A DNA stretch of 64,000 bases from assembly GCA_963678675.1 (NCBI GenBank), contig OY783197.1, positions 23,851,934-23,915,933 on the forward strand, in the 5' to 3' direction. The position numbers and the translations under genes are program-made. Positions 21,020 through 32,412 of the stretch are shown in pieces. Numbering within the stretch: the first letter of the stretch is position 1; every line of letters begins with the position of its first letter. Source of the stretch: Xiphydria camelus. Its lineage: Eukaryota; Arthropoda; Insecta; Hymenoptera; Xiphydriidae. The notes under the pieces were generated by a model. That model worked only from the letters and a program-made list of their open reading frames with translations. It made no database searches and had not been told where the DNA came from.

Positions 21020-22020
21020 TAAAATAATACATTGGCTCGAAATTTTTTTTTTCGCGCATTCTCTTATCCCAACGAAGGTATATTCTCGTCAGGAATATTA
21101 TGTTCTTCGACCAAGAATCCGTACCTATTCTTAAAAATGGTAAAGATCATATATTCTGCATTTAAGAAACATCCGTTTGATATTAATAATTATTTATCTC
21201 AACGTAAAGAAGTAAGGAGCAATTCGGCGAATTACCTCGTAGCTTCCGATATTAATTGGCAATTTTTTTGGGGAGAAAGAAATCAAAGGGAATCGCGTCC
21301 CGTTGCTCGTTTGCGCTTCTCACACGCGGTACTCGCGCGAAGGAGCATACGTCGCTATCGTACAGAGTCGTACCACACACGCGCGGTTCGCGTTGACGCG
21401 TGAAAGACCGAAATTATTTTCGGAGGAATTCGTCGCGCCGTATTGAGCTTTCCAGTCACGCCTAAAATACTCGCGGCGTTGTTATCGCCGTGTCACTCTA
21501 GTTAGCCCGGGACACGTCGGCCGGGCGACAGTGATGTATCGCTGCACTTTGTCGCTGCGTCGCGCACGAATGCTGATCAATGTCGAAGCGCGCGAGGAGC
21601 CCGCGCATCGGCGAATTGGCAATGGCGAACTTCCGCGTCATGTTAATCCGCGGCTTAACGGTATAATTCCGTTTGGACTGCTCTTTTTATTCTCTCGGCA
21701 AAGTTACCCGATTGAAAAGAAAAAATCGCTCGTTATTTGTCTTTCCACTTGCTTCTTCGTCTGATTTCCTCCATCGATATTAAAATAATTAGCCGCGCAC
21801 CTTGTGATCGTTACAAAAATGTATATATATATATATCGCTCTATTTATATTTCCGATAAAGTTACGCGATTGAAAAAGAAATCGATTTTAAAATAATTAA
21901 CTGTATCTCAAGGTTGCTATGCACCGCAGCGCGATATCAATTTCTAAATTAAATTCAATTTACCTCCCTGCCAATTAATATCAAGAGTCAAACGAGGATC
22001 AATAATGCAAAGTCCCTTCC
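21020..22020. other. mixed DNA with a local imperfect duplication
   Basis: Sequence around 21695-21800 (AAAGTTACCCGATTGAAAAG, then TAAAATAATTAGCCG) recurs imperfectly at 21855-21905 (AAAGTTACGCGATTGAAAAA, TAAAATAATTAACTG). A (TA)n run lies at 21821-21836. The frame at 21032-21403 has no recognisable domain. Confidence 0.4.
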
Positions 22021-23870
22021 CCCGTCTGACGTTCGAATGGAAATCGCGTCCGACACTGATTGCGTCGTATACAAATTCAATTTACCCCAACGGATTCACG
22101 GTGCACCCGAGAGCCGCAGCCGCGACTCGCGTTACATAATTTCCTCGACTGTCGTTCGCGAGTCAACGATTCCACCCCTCGATGCGCGGGAGGGCGCGGG
22201 CCTCACCATCGGAGTCTCGCATAATTAACGGAGTGTCGCCGGCACGGTGTGTTAATCGAGCAACACGCCGCTAACGAGGCGAGCATGTTTAGTCTGCACC
22301 CTCTCCGCCCCCGCGTTCCCGACGAGCCCCGTGTAAACGCAACGAGCCGACCGTGGAGGCAAGCTCTCCTCATATTTCCCGCTGATTGCCGGCATCTAAT
22401 CTCTCCGAGCCACCGAGGAGGGCGCACCGCCTCGCATCCGTTATCGGGGTTAAAGTTGTCGCGCTCTCACACCCCCGCTCGTCCCTCACCCCGCACCGCG
22501 CTTCTTCCGCCGCGCGTTACCATCCCACTCTCGCTTCCGCGGGCACCCCTTCGCGCGGCGCGCGTTCTCCGCCGGACTGCTTGACAATCCGTGGAAGGGG
22601 TAACGACCCGAAACTCGAAAGCGTCATTCGTATCCCCGCGGCAGCTTAGCGCGGACGACCGCGGGATGACGAGATTCCCCGTCCGGCTTCCATGTACGTG
22701 CCGCCGGGGGGACTTTTTTACCGGCCACGCGCGACAGCTTGAAATCGTTGCGCAACGCTTCCCGAAATATAAATCCCCGTCTCGCGCGCGGGGTGTAACG
22801 ATTTTTCTTTCGGCGGGCGAGTCGCCGTATATTCGGCGGCTTCGCGGCTGATCAGATGCGCGTAACTCGCGGAGAGGAATATTCATCAACGATAGCGATC
22901 GCGAGGAATGCCGACGGAAAGAAAAATCTCGCGTCTTCTTTTGATTTTGACATTTAGCTCGGGACAATTTTCCTCGAAACTCCAATTTCGCCCGAGAGAC
23001 GACGCGCAGACCGCATTTTTCACCGATCGAGACGAATGACGTTCCTCGCCGGGAATTTCCCAACGGGAAAAGAAATTCGAGGGGAGGAGCGAGAGAGTGA
23101 CGCGTCGAACATCATCGATTACACACCTCGACAGAAATTCCTCTGCCGACGAATCGTCGACGAAGTGCGGTAGTCGTTCGCGCTGCAGCGGGGGAGGTTA
23201 GTTATTTTAAACGCGGCCCATCGCCGCGGTTATTAGGACGCGTAAAATCTGTCGCGTGTTACGGCGGCGGTGGTGGTGGTGGTGGTGGTGCCGGCTCGAC
23301 AGGGGAAAAAAAAATGACAAACGCCCCGAGCGTGCGGCGATGGTGCCTTTAGGGTCGTCGTCGAGAATAGCTTCAGTGGCTCGGAAGAGCCTCGCGAGAT
23401 AAGAATATCGTAGATTTAGAGGCGGGCTCCCGCTGAGCTGTCATGACGAAGTGAGTTAGAAGACACCGCCACCTCGGAGAATGATTAGTTACGTCCCATT
23501 TACCGACTGAAATCCCCGACCTCGAGGAGGATAACGGAGTGCCGCGATTCATCCACGACATTGCTACAATTTGATCCCAAATGTACACTTTTCCTCCTCC
23601 ACCCCTCGTCGTCATCGTCGTCGCGAGGGCGAAAGAAAGGTACAAGTTGGAAAGTCCACCGGCCGAGGCGCAAAAAGCGAATTGAAACGAGGGGTTGGAA
23701 GCGCGGGATTGAAGAGGTGCTGGAAAATCCGTCGCAGAGCTTCCCTCCTTTTGGACCAGGAGCCCCGACCGGTTTGCTCCGTGCGTCCGCATTCGCGAAG
23801 CACTGAAACAAATTTGTAACTGCACCATGTGCTCCGAGAATTTATAGCCAATTTAATCGAATTTTGCTTA
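22021..23870. other. CpG-rich block, no gene found
   Basis: One of the largest CpG-rich blocks. A 198-codon minus frame (22467-23063) overlaps plus frames across its length, and a 151-codon minus frame lies at 23373-23828. Both are Arg/Ser-rich without recognisable domains. A (GGY)n run is at 23263-23291. Confidence 0.4.
23263..23291. repeat. (GGT)n trinucleotide repeat
   Basis: GGCGGCGGT followed by seven or so GGT units. Confidence 0.9.
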
Positions 23871-24216
23871 ACGTGATTAAATGATGGTCGATTAAACTAA
23901 ATTAATGCACGGCATAGCTGACTTGTTCGATCAACTCTATTAAGATGAATGCACCAGTGGTGGGACGGTTGAGACCAGTATTCGGACAACCATAAAAATG
24001 TAGAAACACGGTGAGGATACTGCTCATAGGAGACATATTCGAGTGCGAGCGAGAACATTGAATACCCCAGATGAACGCATAAGAGCCTCTTTGTCGCACA
24101 TCGTTTTGTTCTTTTCGAAATTTTCCAGTTCTAATGGTCTGCGGCAATTTTTTCGCCATGTCCCTCTATAATACAGCAGGTTTGATTAAGTGTTTTTACT
24201 AGATGAAATTCGTCAT

Positions 24217-25018
24217 GCACTGAAGAAAGCACCGTTTCTGCAGCAGACCAAAGTATGTCGCTATTACATCGTCAAGCATTTCCAGCAATACGTATTGGTA
24301 TCTGGCATTCGCGACTACGACATTTGGTGAGAAAAAGTGGAAGCACTAGAAAGGTGCTGTTATCGTGGCGTTGTGGAGGCTTGATGACATGATCGGCTGT
24401 ATTTTTTATGTTCAAATGAAAGTTGAACTTTTTTCTCTGCGTTCTAAATTCAAGAAAAGTACTTTTAGCTTCTATGAATTTTCTTCGAGCAAAGTTTGTG
24501 TCAGCCTAATCCCAAGTAGTTTCGACTCATGATGAACACCTAGCGTCAATGATTCTAATTCGACCGCTTTGGGTGACGGTAATTCAATTGAGTCGACCAT
24601 ATATGGATCGTCACGAGTGGATCTTCTTATTTCGCCATAAAGCACCAATCAAATTTAGCTTTCATATGGCAAAACATTAAGATTCACTCGAATTTTTTAA
24701 TTACGGTCGACTCGATTGAAGTACCGTCACCGAAAGCGGGTCAATCAGAATCATTGGCATTAGATGAACATTTTTACAAGTGTATTCCAAATCACATATG
24801 AAAACCATAAAGTGTACCCTTCTCGGCGTCATATTAACTAAGCCCCGCCTTCATGTCAGATCCCAATCGCTACAGCAGCGATATCGTGTTCCTATTCATA
24901 GAGTTTCTAGTCACTGAAGCCTGACGACGGCGCTGTAGTCACTTGAGACTACATTACCGCTTCAGCAGCCAGAAGACTGATAATCTGAACTACTCTGTTT
25001 TTTCAGTGTGGGCGTTCC
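24217..25018. mobile_element. CTGCAG-CACTGAAA family, long or interrupted copy
   Basis: The left end CACTGAAGAAAGCACCGTTT, with CTGCAGCAGACCAAAGTATG, and the right end AGACTGATAATCTGAACTAC, with TGTTTTTTCAGTG, match the two ends of the 173-bp copy at 28789-28961. The copy here is about 800 bp, so either it has received insertions or 28789 is a deletion derivative. An inverted-repeat pair inside it (24546-24762) supports insertion. Confidence 0.7.
24546..24762. mobile_element. nested inverted-repeat element
   Basis: CAATGATTCTAATTCGACCG, then GGGTGACGGTAATTCAATTG and AGTCGACC, mirrors GGTCGACTCGATTGAAGTAC, CGTCACCGAAAGCGGGTCAA and TCAGAATCATTG. Arms of about 55 bp flank about 105 bp of AT-rich sequence. 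It lies within the element at 24217-25018. Confidence 0.7.
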
Positions 25019-26530
25019 TAATTTATTGAAGATTCTTTCCCGGCAATTTTGATCCTTTTTACCACATTCAATAATTTATATTGTACGCAAATACCTCTGG
25101 ATACTGGAACGTCTTCCACTACTGGTGTTTTTACCTTAACGCAGTTGCTTCAAATGTTTAGGGGTCGAAAGGACGATTGGGTGATTAAATTAACTATGTT
25201 ATTCTGTTAATTATCAATCCAACGTTTCAATAAATGTATCCAAGTTCCTAAATAAATTATCTACCCTACCGACGAAGTAATTGGGACAACTTCGCGTTTT
25301 GGCTCCGCGTATTTAACATCGCGCTGTGAGCGGCTCAACTGATATTTATTCGGTTGAGTCAACGGATACTTTTTTTTTTCAGTACGTATTCACCACGCAC
25401 AGCCTCCCACGGGATACTCCACTCCCCGGCGCGAATCCACCCCGCGCGAAAATCCTACCGGAACTCGCGTCAACGTCATCGCTCGACGTCGAGTCGACCT
25501 TGAAGGATACCCACCCCCGGCGCTCGGAGGCCTCTCTCTCTCCATATGAAAACAAGAACTGGAATAAATCAAGCGGAGCTCCGCAGCGACGGCGGCGGTA
25601 ATTACGTGATTGTATTTTCGTAACAAATGGCGGCGTGGTGTCAGCCGTATCCATAAACAACGGACCCGCATTAAAGACAAAGTGTCGACTGTAGACGTAG
25701 CCTCCAGCTAGTGACCCCCGCGTTGCGTGGCGGAAATTAATGAGCCGTCGTAAAGACAATTGCCGGTCGTTAGTCACGCAGAGGTACCCGGTCTTCTCGC
25801 TCTTCCTCCCTTCTCCCGCGTTATCCCTCTCCCGCTCTCTCCTCGACCTGGAGTGTAGTGTACGCGGGTGCGCGTACGTTCTCTCCCCCCCTCTCTCTCT
25901 CTCTCTCTCTCGGTTCACCCCGAAGTACCTCTACTCGGCGCGGTGCCGGGCTAATGCCAGCGAGTTGTCAGTGTCCACCCGAGCAAATCTATAAATTGTC
26001 CCCACACATGCACATATATAATTATCGTACATACATAATTACGACGCGGCGCGTTATGTCGCAAGCGCTCGTTAATCTGCGCCGCGTCGGTTATTAATTG
26101 CCTCGTTCCCGGCCGAGCTTTCCCGTGTGCGTCCGTGCGTGATGTGACACGCGCGTGAAGAACGACGAGTCGTCGCGCGAGGAGGTCACGGCGGGAGGAG
26201 CAGCGACGACATGTCGGGTCGGGGAGGATCGAGGTGGAGGTGCGGAAATTTACGGTCGGGACGTTGTCGACGTGCCGCGCTCGCGATGCAGTTCCAAACG
26301 GTAACTGAGACGCGTGGATGTATGACGTTTGGGGGATAAGGAGCGAGTTTTCAAGAGGGGGAAGTACTATTTTATTTCATTTCTTCGTCGCTTCGTTTTT
26401 AATGGAATTCGACGTAGGGGAGCACGAACACGATATTGTAACAATTTTTATATTTCTATATTTCTCGAAGTGGCAAATAACATGATCATTTCTAAACGAC
26501 AACAGTGCTGTAAGGTAGGTTTAGCATATC
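25019..26530. other. AT-rich edge then CpG-rich block, no gene found
   Basis: 25019-25320 is AT-rich with nothing identified. 25320-26330 is CpG-rich, with a 179-codon minus frame (25379-25918) whose N-terminus is an Arg-Glu run from the (CT)n tract at about 25890-25911. No domain is recognised. Confidence 0.4.
25890..25911. repeat. (CT)n microsatellite
   Basis: Uninterrupted CT dinucleotide run of 11 units. Confidence 0.9.
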
Positions 26531-26535
26531 GGACT

Positions 26536-26774
26536 ACACTGAGGAAAATAATTTGCCGGTCCAACTAACCGTTGACATGAATAGTGCCGAGACATATTTA
26601 TTTAAATCAAACATATTGTCATTGAATCAAGTGTATGTTATTTGAACGAAGCGCGAAGCAAGTATGGATTCGTTCAAATTCAATGAACATATATGCTCGT
26701 CTTAAATAAATATGTTTTTGGGCACTAATTCATGTCAACGGTTACTTGGATCGACAAATTAGTTTTCTCCGTGT
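26536..26774. mobile_element. TA-flanked palindromic MITE
   Basis: Ends are CACTGAGGAAAATAATTTG and AAATTAGTTTTCTCCGTG, each flanked by TA. The mirrored interior includes CCGTTGACATGAATAGTGCC against GGCACTAATTCATGTCAACG, and TTTATTTAAA/TTAAATAAA. About 239 bp, no coding content. Confidence 0.85.
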
Positions 26775-26778
26775 ATCT

Positions 26779-27003
26779 ACACTGAGAAAAAAATTTACTT
26801 GATGGAAATAAACGTGCCTTTGGATAGTCCCAAGAGCACATTTATTCGATTTAAATGAATATTGGTTGGACGCAAATATTAGATTATTGAATTAATTAGA
26901 TGTTATTTGAATTAAATCGATATCCATTTAAATCGAATAAATACGCTCTTGGGACTATCCAAAGGCACGTTTATTTCGATCAAGTACGATTTTGTCTGAG
27001 TGT
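26779..27003. mobile_element. second, adjacent palindromic MITE
   Basis: Ends CACTGAGAAAAAAATTTACT and TTTTGTCTGAGTG, flanked by TA. Nearly perfect mirrored arms: AAACGTGCCTTTGGATAGTC and GACTATCCAAAGGCACGTTT, then CCCAAGAGC/GCTCTTGGG and ATTCGATTTAAATG/CATTTAAATCGAAT. It starts four bases after the previous element ends and has a different interior, so it is a separate family sharing the same terminal motif. Confidence 0.9.
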
Positions 27004-27700
27004 ATAAAAAACTACTGTTCAATATTTGAAATTATACATAATTTACAATGAAAAGAGATCGATGAACGAACGCTTGTGCGGTGTTACAATTGTAGCCACG
27101 AGGGAGACACATGTAACGCGATGTTTTCATGAAGAAAAAATGTATAATACATGTTAGATGTTAACGTTACTTTAGTAATATACCTTAACACTTTTGGGAC
27201 GGGCAGGTGTAATATAGTGATTGAATGACGTATGACATGTCAAATTCTACAGTTACCAGTCTCTCGTTTAGGTGGTATGCAATGGCCAAATTTGCAGCTT
27301 CTTTTAATATGCCGTCTCAAGGATTTCAATCCAATGTTCATATTCATTTTCATCTCGTATACCAAACCAAACATTTTTTTTAGAGCGGTACAATTATTCT
27401 TTTTTGAGCAGTGTTACAATTGTCCCCTGCCGTATTTATGTAAATTTGAATAAATTCAGCAGAATTTTTATTAATCGTCAGTTGTAGGAGATTTATTAAA
27501 AAATGACGAAAGTGGTTGAAATTCGCTTACGTGTGATAATATTAATTTTTCACTCATTCGTTAGAACCATATCCTACCAAAATTCTTGATGAATCTTCAT
27601 TACACACTCTGAAGTCCATCTATAAATTGATGACAATTTAGGTTGATCTTTATCGAACCATGGTCAATTGTACAATTGTACCCATTCTCCTCTATTGAGA
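27004..27700. other. AT-rich DNA with recurring GTTACAATTGT motifs
   Basis: GTTACAATTGTAGCC (about 27084), GTTACAATTGTCCCC (about 27412) and the mirrored ATTGTACAATTGTACCC (about 27664) suggest remnants of one inverted-repeat element of about 600 bp. No gene is found. Confidence 0.4.
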
Positions 27701-28788
27701 TCATCTTCGAGTACCGTTCTTCGCTTTCGCGCGTCTCCTGCGATCCCCTATCCTCTCCTTGCGACGGTTATATGTATAGCTGCCGGTTCAACAACTCCCC
27801 CCATCCCCCGCGAGAAAAATAAAGAACTCTCGAAGCCGACACTGCGCAACACATCCCGCGGGAGCTCGAAGACTAGGCCCCCTGGCCAAAAGATCTCGAG
27901 GCTGCAGCGATCGCTTCGTGCGCGCCGAGAAAACCGGCAGATAACGGCCATTCTTACCGAAAAGTTCGCAAGGTGGGCGGTTAGCCCTGCCTTTATAGGC
28001 CTCTAAATGGATGGGGGTTGTTTAGTGGCGCGCCTTTGTCTCGGCGTGTATCGGCTAAACGAATCCCAGCGGATCTTCGCGCAGATACGAGACGTGATTC
28101 ATGACCGCGCGCGAGCGCCGAGAGGCGGAGGAGGGCTGCACCACGGGCGGGGGAGCGGAGGGGGCGCGAGAGGACGGCGAGTAGGAAGTAAGGGCCAAGA
28201 GTCAAGAAGATGAACAGAGAGGATAACGCGGGGTTAACGGGGGACGCGAGCGGAGAGATTAGGGAGGCGGTGGCCCGGGGGCGACTCGGATAAATCACCC
28301 TCCGCCACGCCGCTGAGCTAGGTGCTACTTTGCCCTCCCCCATACTGCGAACGAACGAACGAACGAACGAACGAACGAACGCGAGCGTACGTACGTACCA
28401 AGCGGCACGGCACATCGCCTCGACTAATGGCCGAACAAATGTGCCCCGACACATAAGTCTTCCGGCCCATCAATAGCAACGCCGTATTTTCCGGAGGGGG
28501 GAGGGCGCCCCCGCGGATCGCATTTGTCGCCCACGTCGTGATTGCCCGGGAGTATCTAATCTGCGCCGGTCTCGTCGATTCCTCCCGCCTTGGAAATTTC
28601 GGCTCGATCGTGCGGATCGATCGGAACGGGGGTGGGTGGATCCGTCGGGCGAAAAGAGGGAGGTCATTTTTCTCTGGGGTGCGCGTGGAGAACTATATAG
28701 CGTCGTTGGTATTTTTTTTTAGTTCAACTTCTCCCAGACTTTCGCCATACTCTTTAGCCATATTTTTTTACGCGGCGTGCGAAGAGAA
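27701..28788. other. CpG-rich block, no gene found
   Basis: Overlapping plus and minus frames (for example 27993-28454 minus, 153 codons, which translates the CGAA tetranucleotide run). No domain is recognised. Confidence 0.35.
28348..28382. repeat. (CGAA)n tetranucleotide repeat
   Basis: About eight tandem CGAA units, followed closely by a short GTAC repeat (28386-28398). Confidence 0.95.
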
Positions 28789-28961
28789 ACACTGAAAAAA
28801 GTACCGATTCTGCAGCTGAGCAAAGTATAGGTATGTAAGAACATTTCGTTATTACACCGTTAATGGGTGTAGTTTTCCAGCTGTTGTCACTTGAGACTGC
28901 ATTACCGTTTCGGCAGCCGGAAGACTGATAATCAGAAATACTCTATTTTTTTTTTCAGTGA
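28789..28961. mobile_element. CTGCAG-CACTGAAA family, short copy
   Basis: 173 bp, CACTGAAAAAAGTACCGATT at the left and TTTTTTTTTCAGTG at the right. Interior GGCAGCCGGAAGACTGATAA matches the right end of the 24.2-kb copy. The left part matches both 24217 and, inverted, 12166-12245. Confidence 0.8.
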
Positions 28962-30033
28962 AGTACGAGTTAGAATTTTAAGGCACAGACGAAAGAAAGA
29001 TTCCTTGGATCACAACTTTGATATTTCGATGTGAACTATACCTACCTGTAATTTCTTCAAAAAATGTTTGTTCCATGCCCGACTCTCGACTCGGTATCAC
29101 GATGGATCCCTCGAAATCTCGCCCAAGATTTCGCCCTCCCTCGCGCGCCCCCCGCCCACACAGTCGATAGATCTCGTATACCTACCCTCCGCTCGCTTTC
29201 GAGATAGTGCTTCGCCCGTAATCTCCGGCGGCGTTTAATTGCCGGGCAGAGATTTAGGGCCGGCGCTTCGCATTTCGCGAGAGGCTTCGCGGGGGATCCC
29301 TCCTCTCGTTCCCTCGCTTCGTTTTCTTTTTCTCCCCATTTATATAACCACCTGCAGGCCGTGGCTTTCGTCCGCCGACTATACGTGCAGGAATTACTTC
29401 GCCGTCGAGCAATAAACAGTCGAGTGCGGCTGACTTATTGTCGAACAAAGTTGTCCGGAAAGCCGTACGGACCGCGGTAGGGTGATGGTACCCGTGCAGC
29501 GGCAAAAGACCGAGAGAGTGCAAGCGTAATTCTCTCCGCGCGCGTTAAACGAGCATTTAAATACTTATCTTCACTTTCCATTGGTGCGAACGAGATTTAT
29601 TTCCGGTCGACTTTTTTTTTTACGAGTCACCGACGAGTTTCCAGGCCTATCGAGACCGCCCGACATGTAAGTGCCGATAAAAGTTCTCGTTCAGTCGCTC
29701 CGCGCGTCGCGGATCGTAAAATGTAAATGACACTTTAACGGGTGCATTAGCTGATTGTGCAATCGACTTTGGAGGGCCGCTTCGGAGCACCTCGTTTCTT
29801 ACATCGTATACTGAAAACACGAATGCGATGCTGTACCTATAAAGAAGAAAAGAAATCGTTCGTCTCTTCGATACCGATGCTCACAAAGGAGAAAATTCCA
29901 AAAATGTCGACGCCCCTTCTGCTGGGTGTAAGACACAGACATTTTATTAGTCTCTAAAAAATCGAAAGGGATTCTAGGAACGAACGTTTTCTGGTAAGCT
30001 TTTCAGATCGAACGATATCCGAGTAAAATACTT
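28962..30033. other. CpG-rich block, no gene found
   Basis: Short frames only (largest 89 codons on minus at 29254-29523), with no recognisable domain. Confidence 0.35.
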
Positions 30034-30455
30034 ACACCGAGAACACAAAAATTTCCATGATACAACCTCTCGGGCGGCCAACTAAATATAGTTGTCTCAA
30101 CAAATATGTGCACGGAAAAAAATAAATCATAGCATTTACAAAGTTCGTGATAAATTTCGGGATGAGACCAATTTATCGTTACGATAACTACAATTTTAGT
30201 AAAAATTCTGGTAAAACTTGTAGAAGTTACAAGCGTTGTAGTTATTGTAACGATAAATTGGCCTTTCTCCAAAATACCACAAACCTTGTAAATTCTATGA
30301 TTTACTTTTTCCGTGTAGTTAAAGTAATTAAAATTTAGTTGAGGTAACTAGATACTTAGTTGCTTCAACTAAATATTTGTTGAAGTAGCTACATATTTAG
30401 TTGGCCGCTGGTAACCTCAAAATTTAGTTGAATTAAACAATTTTGTTCTCAGTGT
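30034..30455. mobile_element. TA-flanked MITE split by a nested MITE
   Basis: The left end CACCGAGAACACAAAAATTT and the right end AATTTTGTTCTCAGTG are mirrored and flanked by TA. Interior GCGGCCAACTAAATATAGTT mirrors CATATTTAGTTGGCCGC. The element is interrupted at 30109-30317 by a complete copy of the CACGGAAAAAA family, so it is older than that insertion. Confidence 0.85.
30109..30317. mobile_element. CACGGAAAAAA-family MITE, copy 2 (nested)
   Basis: Ends CACGGAAAAAAATAAATCAT and ATGATTTACTTTTTCCGTG. Core TTACGATAACTACAATTTTA is mirrored by TTGTAGTTATTGTAACGATA. Same block order as 20782-21017. Confidence 0.85.
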
Positions 30456-31293
30456 AGTTAACACAATACTTCCAGCGTTCGTCTGGCAAAAACTTTTTTT
30501 TTAAAACAAATCAACTCGGATTGATTTAACAAAGCAGTGAAGTTGAATTTATTTCCATCTACTAAAAAATCGAATTTTATCGAATGAAACAACGAAAATT
30601 CAGTTATTCCAACTACACACAGTCCAACTAAACACACAATGGTTAGTTTTACCAAATTTAATCTTAAACTCAAACATTTTGATTGGAACAACTAAATTTT
30701 CGTCTTAGTATATTAGTAAAGTTATACGCACAAAGCATTAAGATTTCATGAATTTGTAAAAAAATGTCTATTCTTACAGAATTTATTTCATTAATCGATA
30801 TATCTGGGCGCATCGTGATCCAAGACAGACTTATCAGGTCAACCGGCATTGCATATTCATATATTTGCGTAAACGAATCGCGATTACGCCGCTGCATCTG
30901 CTGGCGATCACGACGCGGCCCTCGTTACGGCCTCCATAAAGCGAGCATTCGAGATCTCAATCAAGGTTTTATGCCGGGATCGTTACACAACGTAAGAGCG
31001 CCGCTCCGGTACCGACGCGCCTATTAAAGAGCTGCAACGCGATCTCCCCGCCGACTTTCACCGTCTTGATTTTATTGCGGAACTCGTGCGATTCATAAAA
31101 CACCCCGTGAAATATCGCGATCATCAGTTCACTTCGCAAGGGTGTGATATCTATGTCCCGCGTCGGTGGTACGGCGCGAAGAGGCGGAGAGGGCAACGAT
31201 TAATGAATCCCGTTGAGGAACGTTCGCCTCGCGCGCGCGTCTTGCCAACTCATTGAAAGCCGAGGCGACGTAACTACGAACTCGCGCCTGGCG
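30456..31293. other. AT-rich repeat debris then CpG-rich DNA
   Basis: 30456-30760 contains TAACCAAAT/AACTAAA motifs like the neighbouring MITE. 30760-31290 is GC-richer, with an 87-codon plus frame (30764-31027) and overlapping minus frames that I do not recognise. Confidence 0.35.
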
Positions 31294-31442
31294 AGCGATA
31301 AATATCGAAAATTTGAAAGGTCGCCCAGTGTTACTTCTATTCGAATATAATGTCGCATAGAACACAAGAATAGAAACTAACTCGTTATTTCAGAACACTT
31401 TTTTTGTTTCTTTTAAATCCCAACACATTTACTTTTTATAAA
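31294..31442. repeat. left arm of an inverted flank duplication
   Basis: About 149 bp starting GCGATAAATATCGAAAATTT. Its reverse complement is present, nearly identical, at 31578-31723. The two arms surround a palindromic MITE. The left arm runs continuously into the CpG-rich DNA to its left, so it looks like the original locus and the right arm like the copy. Confidence 0.85.
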
Positions 31443-31577
31443 TACACTGAGAGAAAAAAATAGTAAAGTTTACTATTAATCTGCATTATAACCCTGGTAG
31501 CCCATCGAAATAGTAAAAAAAAATAGTTTACTATAATCCAGATTAATGGTGAACTTTACTATTTTTTTCTCAGTGTA
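31443..31577. mobile_element. TA-flanked AGTAAAGTTTACT MITE
   Basis: Ends CACTGAGAGAAAAAAATAGT and CTATTTTTTTCTCAGTG, flanked by TA. AGTAAAGTTTACTATTAATC mirrors GATTAATGGTGAACTTTACT. A fragment like its right half (TATAATCTAGATTAATAGTA) recurs at 31724-31747, beyond the copied arm. Confidence 0.85.
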
Positions 31578-31723
31578 TTTATAAAAATTAAATGTTGGAA
31601 TTTAAAAGAAACACGAAAAGTGTTCTGAAATAACGAGTTAGTTTCTATTCTTGTGTTCTATGCGATATTATATTCGAATAGAAGTAACACTGGGCGACCT
31701 TTCAAATTTTCGATATTTATCGC
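31578..31723. repeat. right arm of the inverted flank duplication
   Basis: Reverse complement of 31294-31442 with only a handful of differences (a G/A at ATAATG, a TT/CG change in the T-run, and a small deletion near CAACACATTTAC). It is followed directly by MITE-like sequence. Confidence 0.85.
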
Positions 31724-32412
31724 TATAATCTAGATTAATAGTAAACTGTACCAGTAATATTAACCAAGATTTTCTGGTAAGAATTACGATATCTGAACAC
31801 TACTTTGCAATAGTAAAGTTTACTATGTTGAATTTACTGATTTTATATATTATAGTAATATTTGTTATTTATTTATATGATAATATGTACTTCATGTTTA
31901 TAATTGCATGCAATTGCAATTGCAATTTACTATTAAATTGGTTCTTATTACTATACCTAATTATTGCACTATTCTCAATAATATATCCAACTACGTAACA
32001 GTAGTTACGGCTACTAAATAAGTGGCGATATGTAGTGTTAAAAAATGGTTCCTATAACTAAAATCATTTTCACCCAGCGCAAGATAGTTAAAATTCAACC
32101 CTCATATTTTCTCTCACAATCTATGTACCTAAGCTCTAAATTCATAGTAAGAATAATTCAGTTCAGCAGTAGATTTTAACTCTAAATGAAAGTGGTTTCA
32201 ATTATTTCAAATTAGTAAAATAGTTTACTATTAAAATTGGTTTTTATTACTATAATTATTGTACTAATCTCAATAGTACATACAACTTTTTAACAGTAGT
32301 TATGCTTACTAAATGCATGCTAAGATTATATATATAAGTGGTTCCTCTAACTGGAACAATTTTTACCTAGCAATATAGGTTAATCTTAACCTCGCCTTTT
32401 CTCTCAATGTAT
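31724..32412. repeat. AT-rich tandemly repeated MITE-like sequence
   Basis: Two direct copies of about 190-200 bp, offset by about 298 bp. TTTACTATTAAATTGGTTCT starts near 31926, and TTTACTATTAAAATTGGTTT near 32224. Both continue through AACAGTAGTTA and GTGGTTCC-like blocks and end in TTTTCTCTCA, which resembles the MITE terminus. No coding content. Confidence 0.65.

Noticed and set aside
22467..23063. 198-codon minus frame
   Set aside because: Shadowed by plus frames over the same DNA; basic, Ser-rich, no domain or conserved motif seen.
23902..24159. 85-codon minus frame next to the 24.2-kb element, considered as a transposase remnant
   Set aside because: No DDE or other transposase motif recognisable and it lies outside the element's inverted ends.
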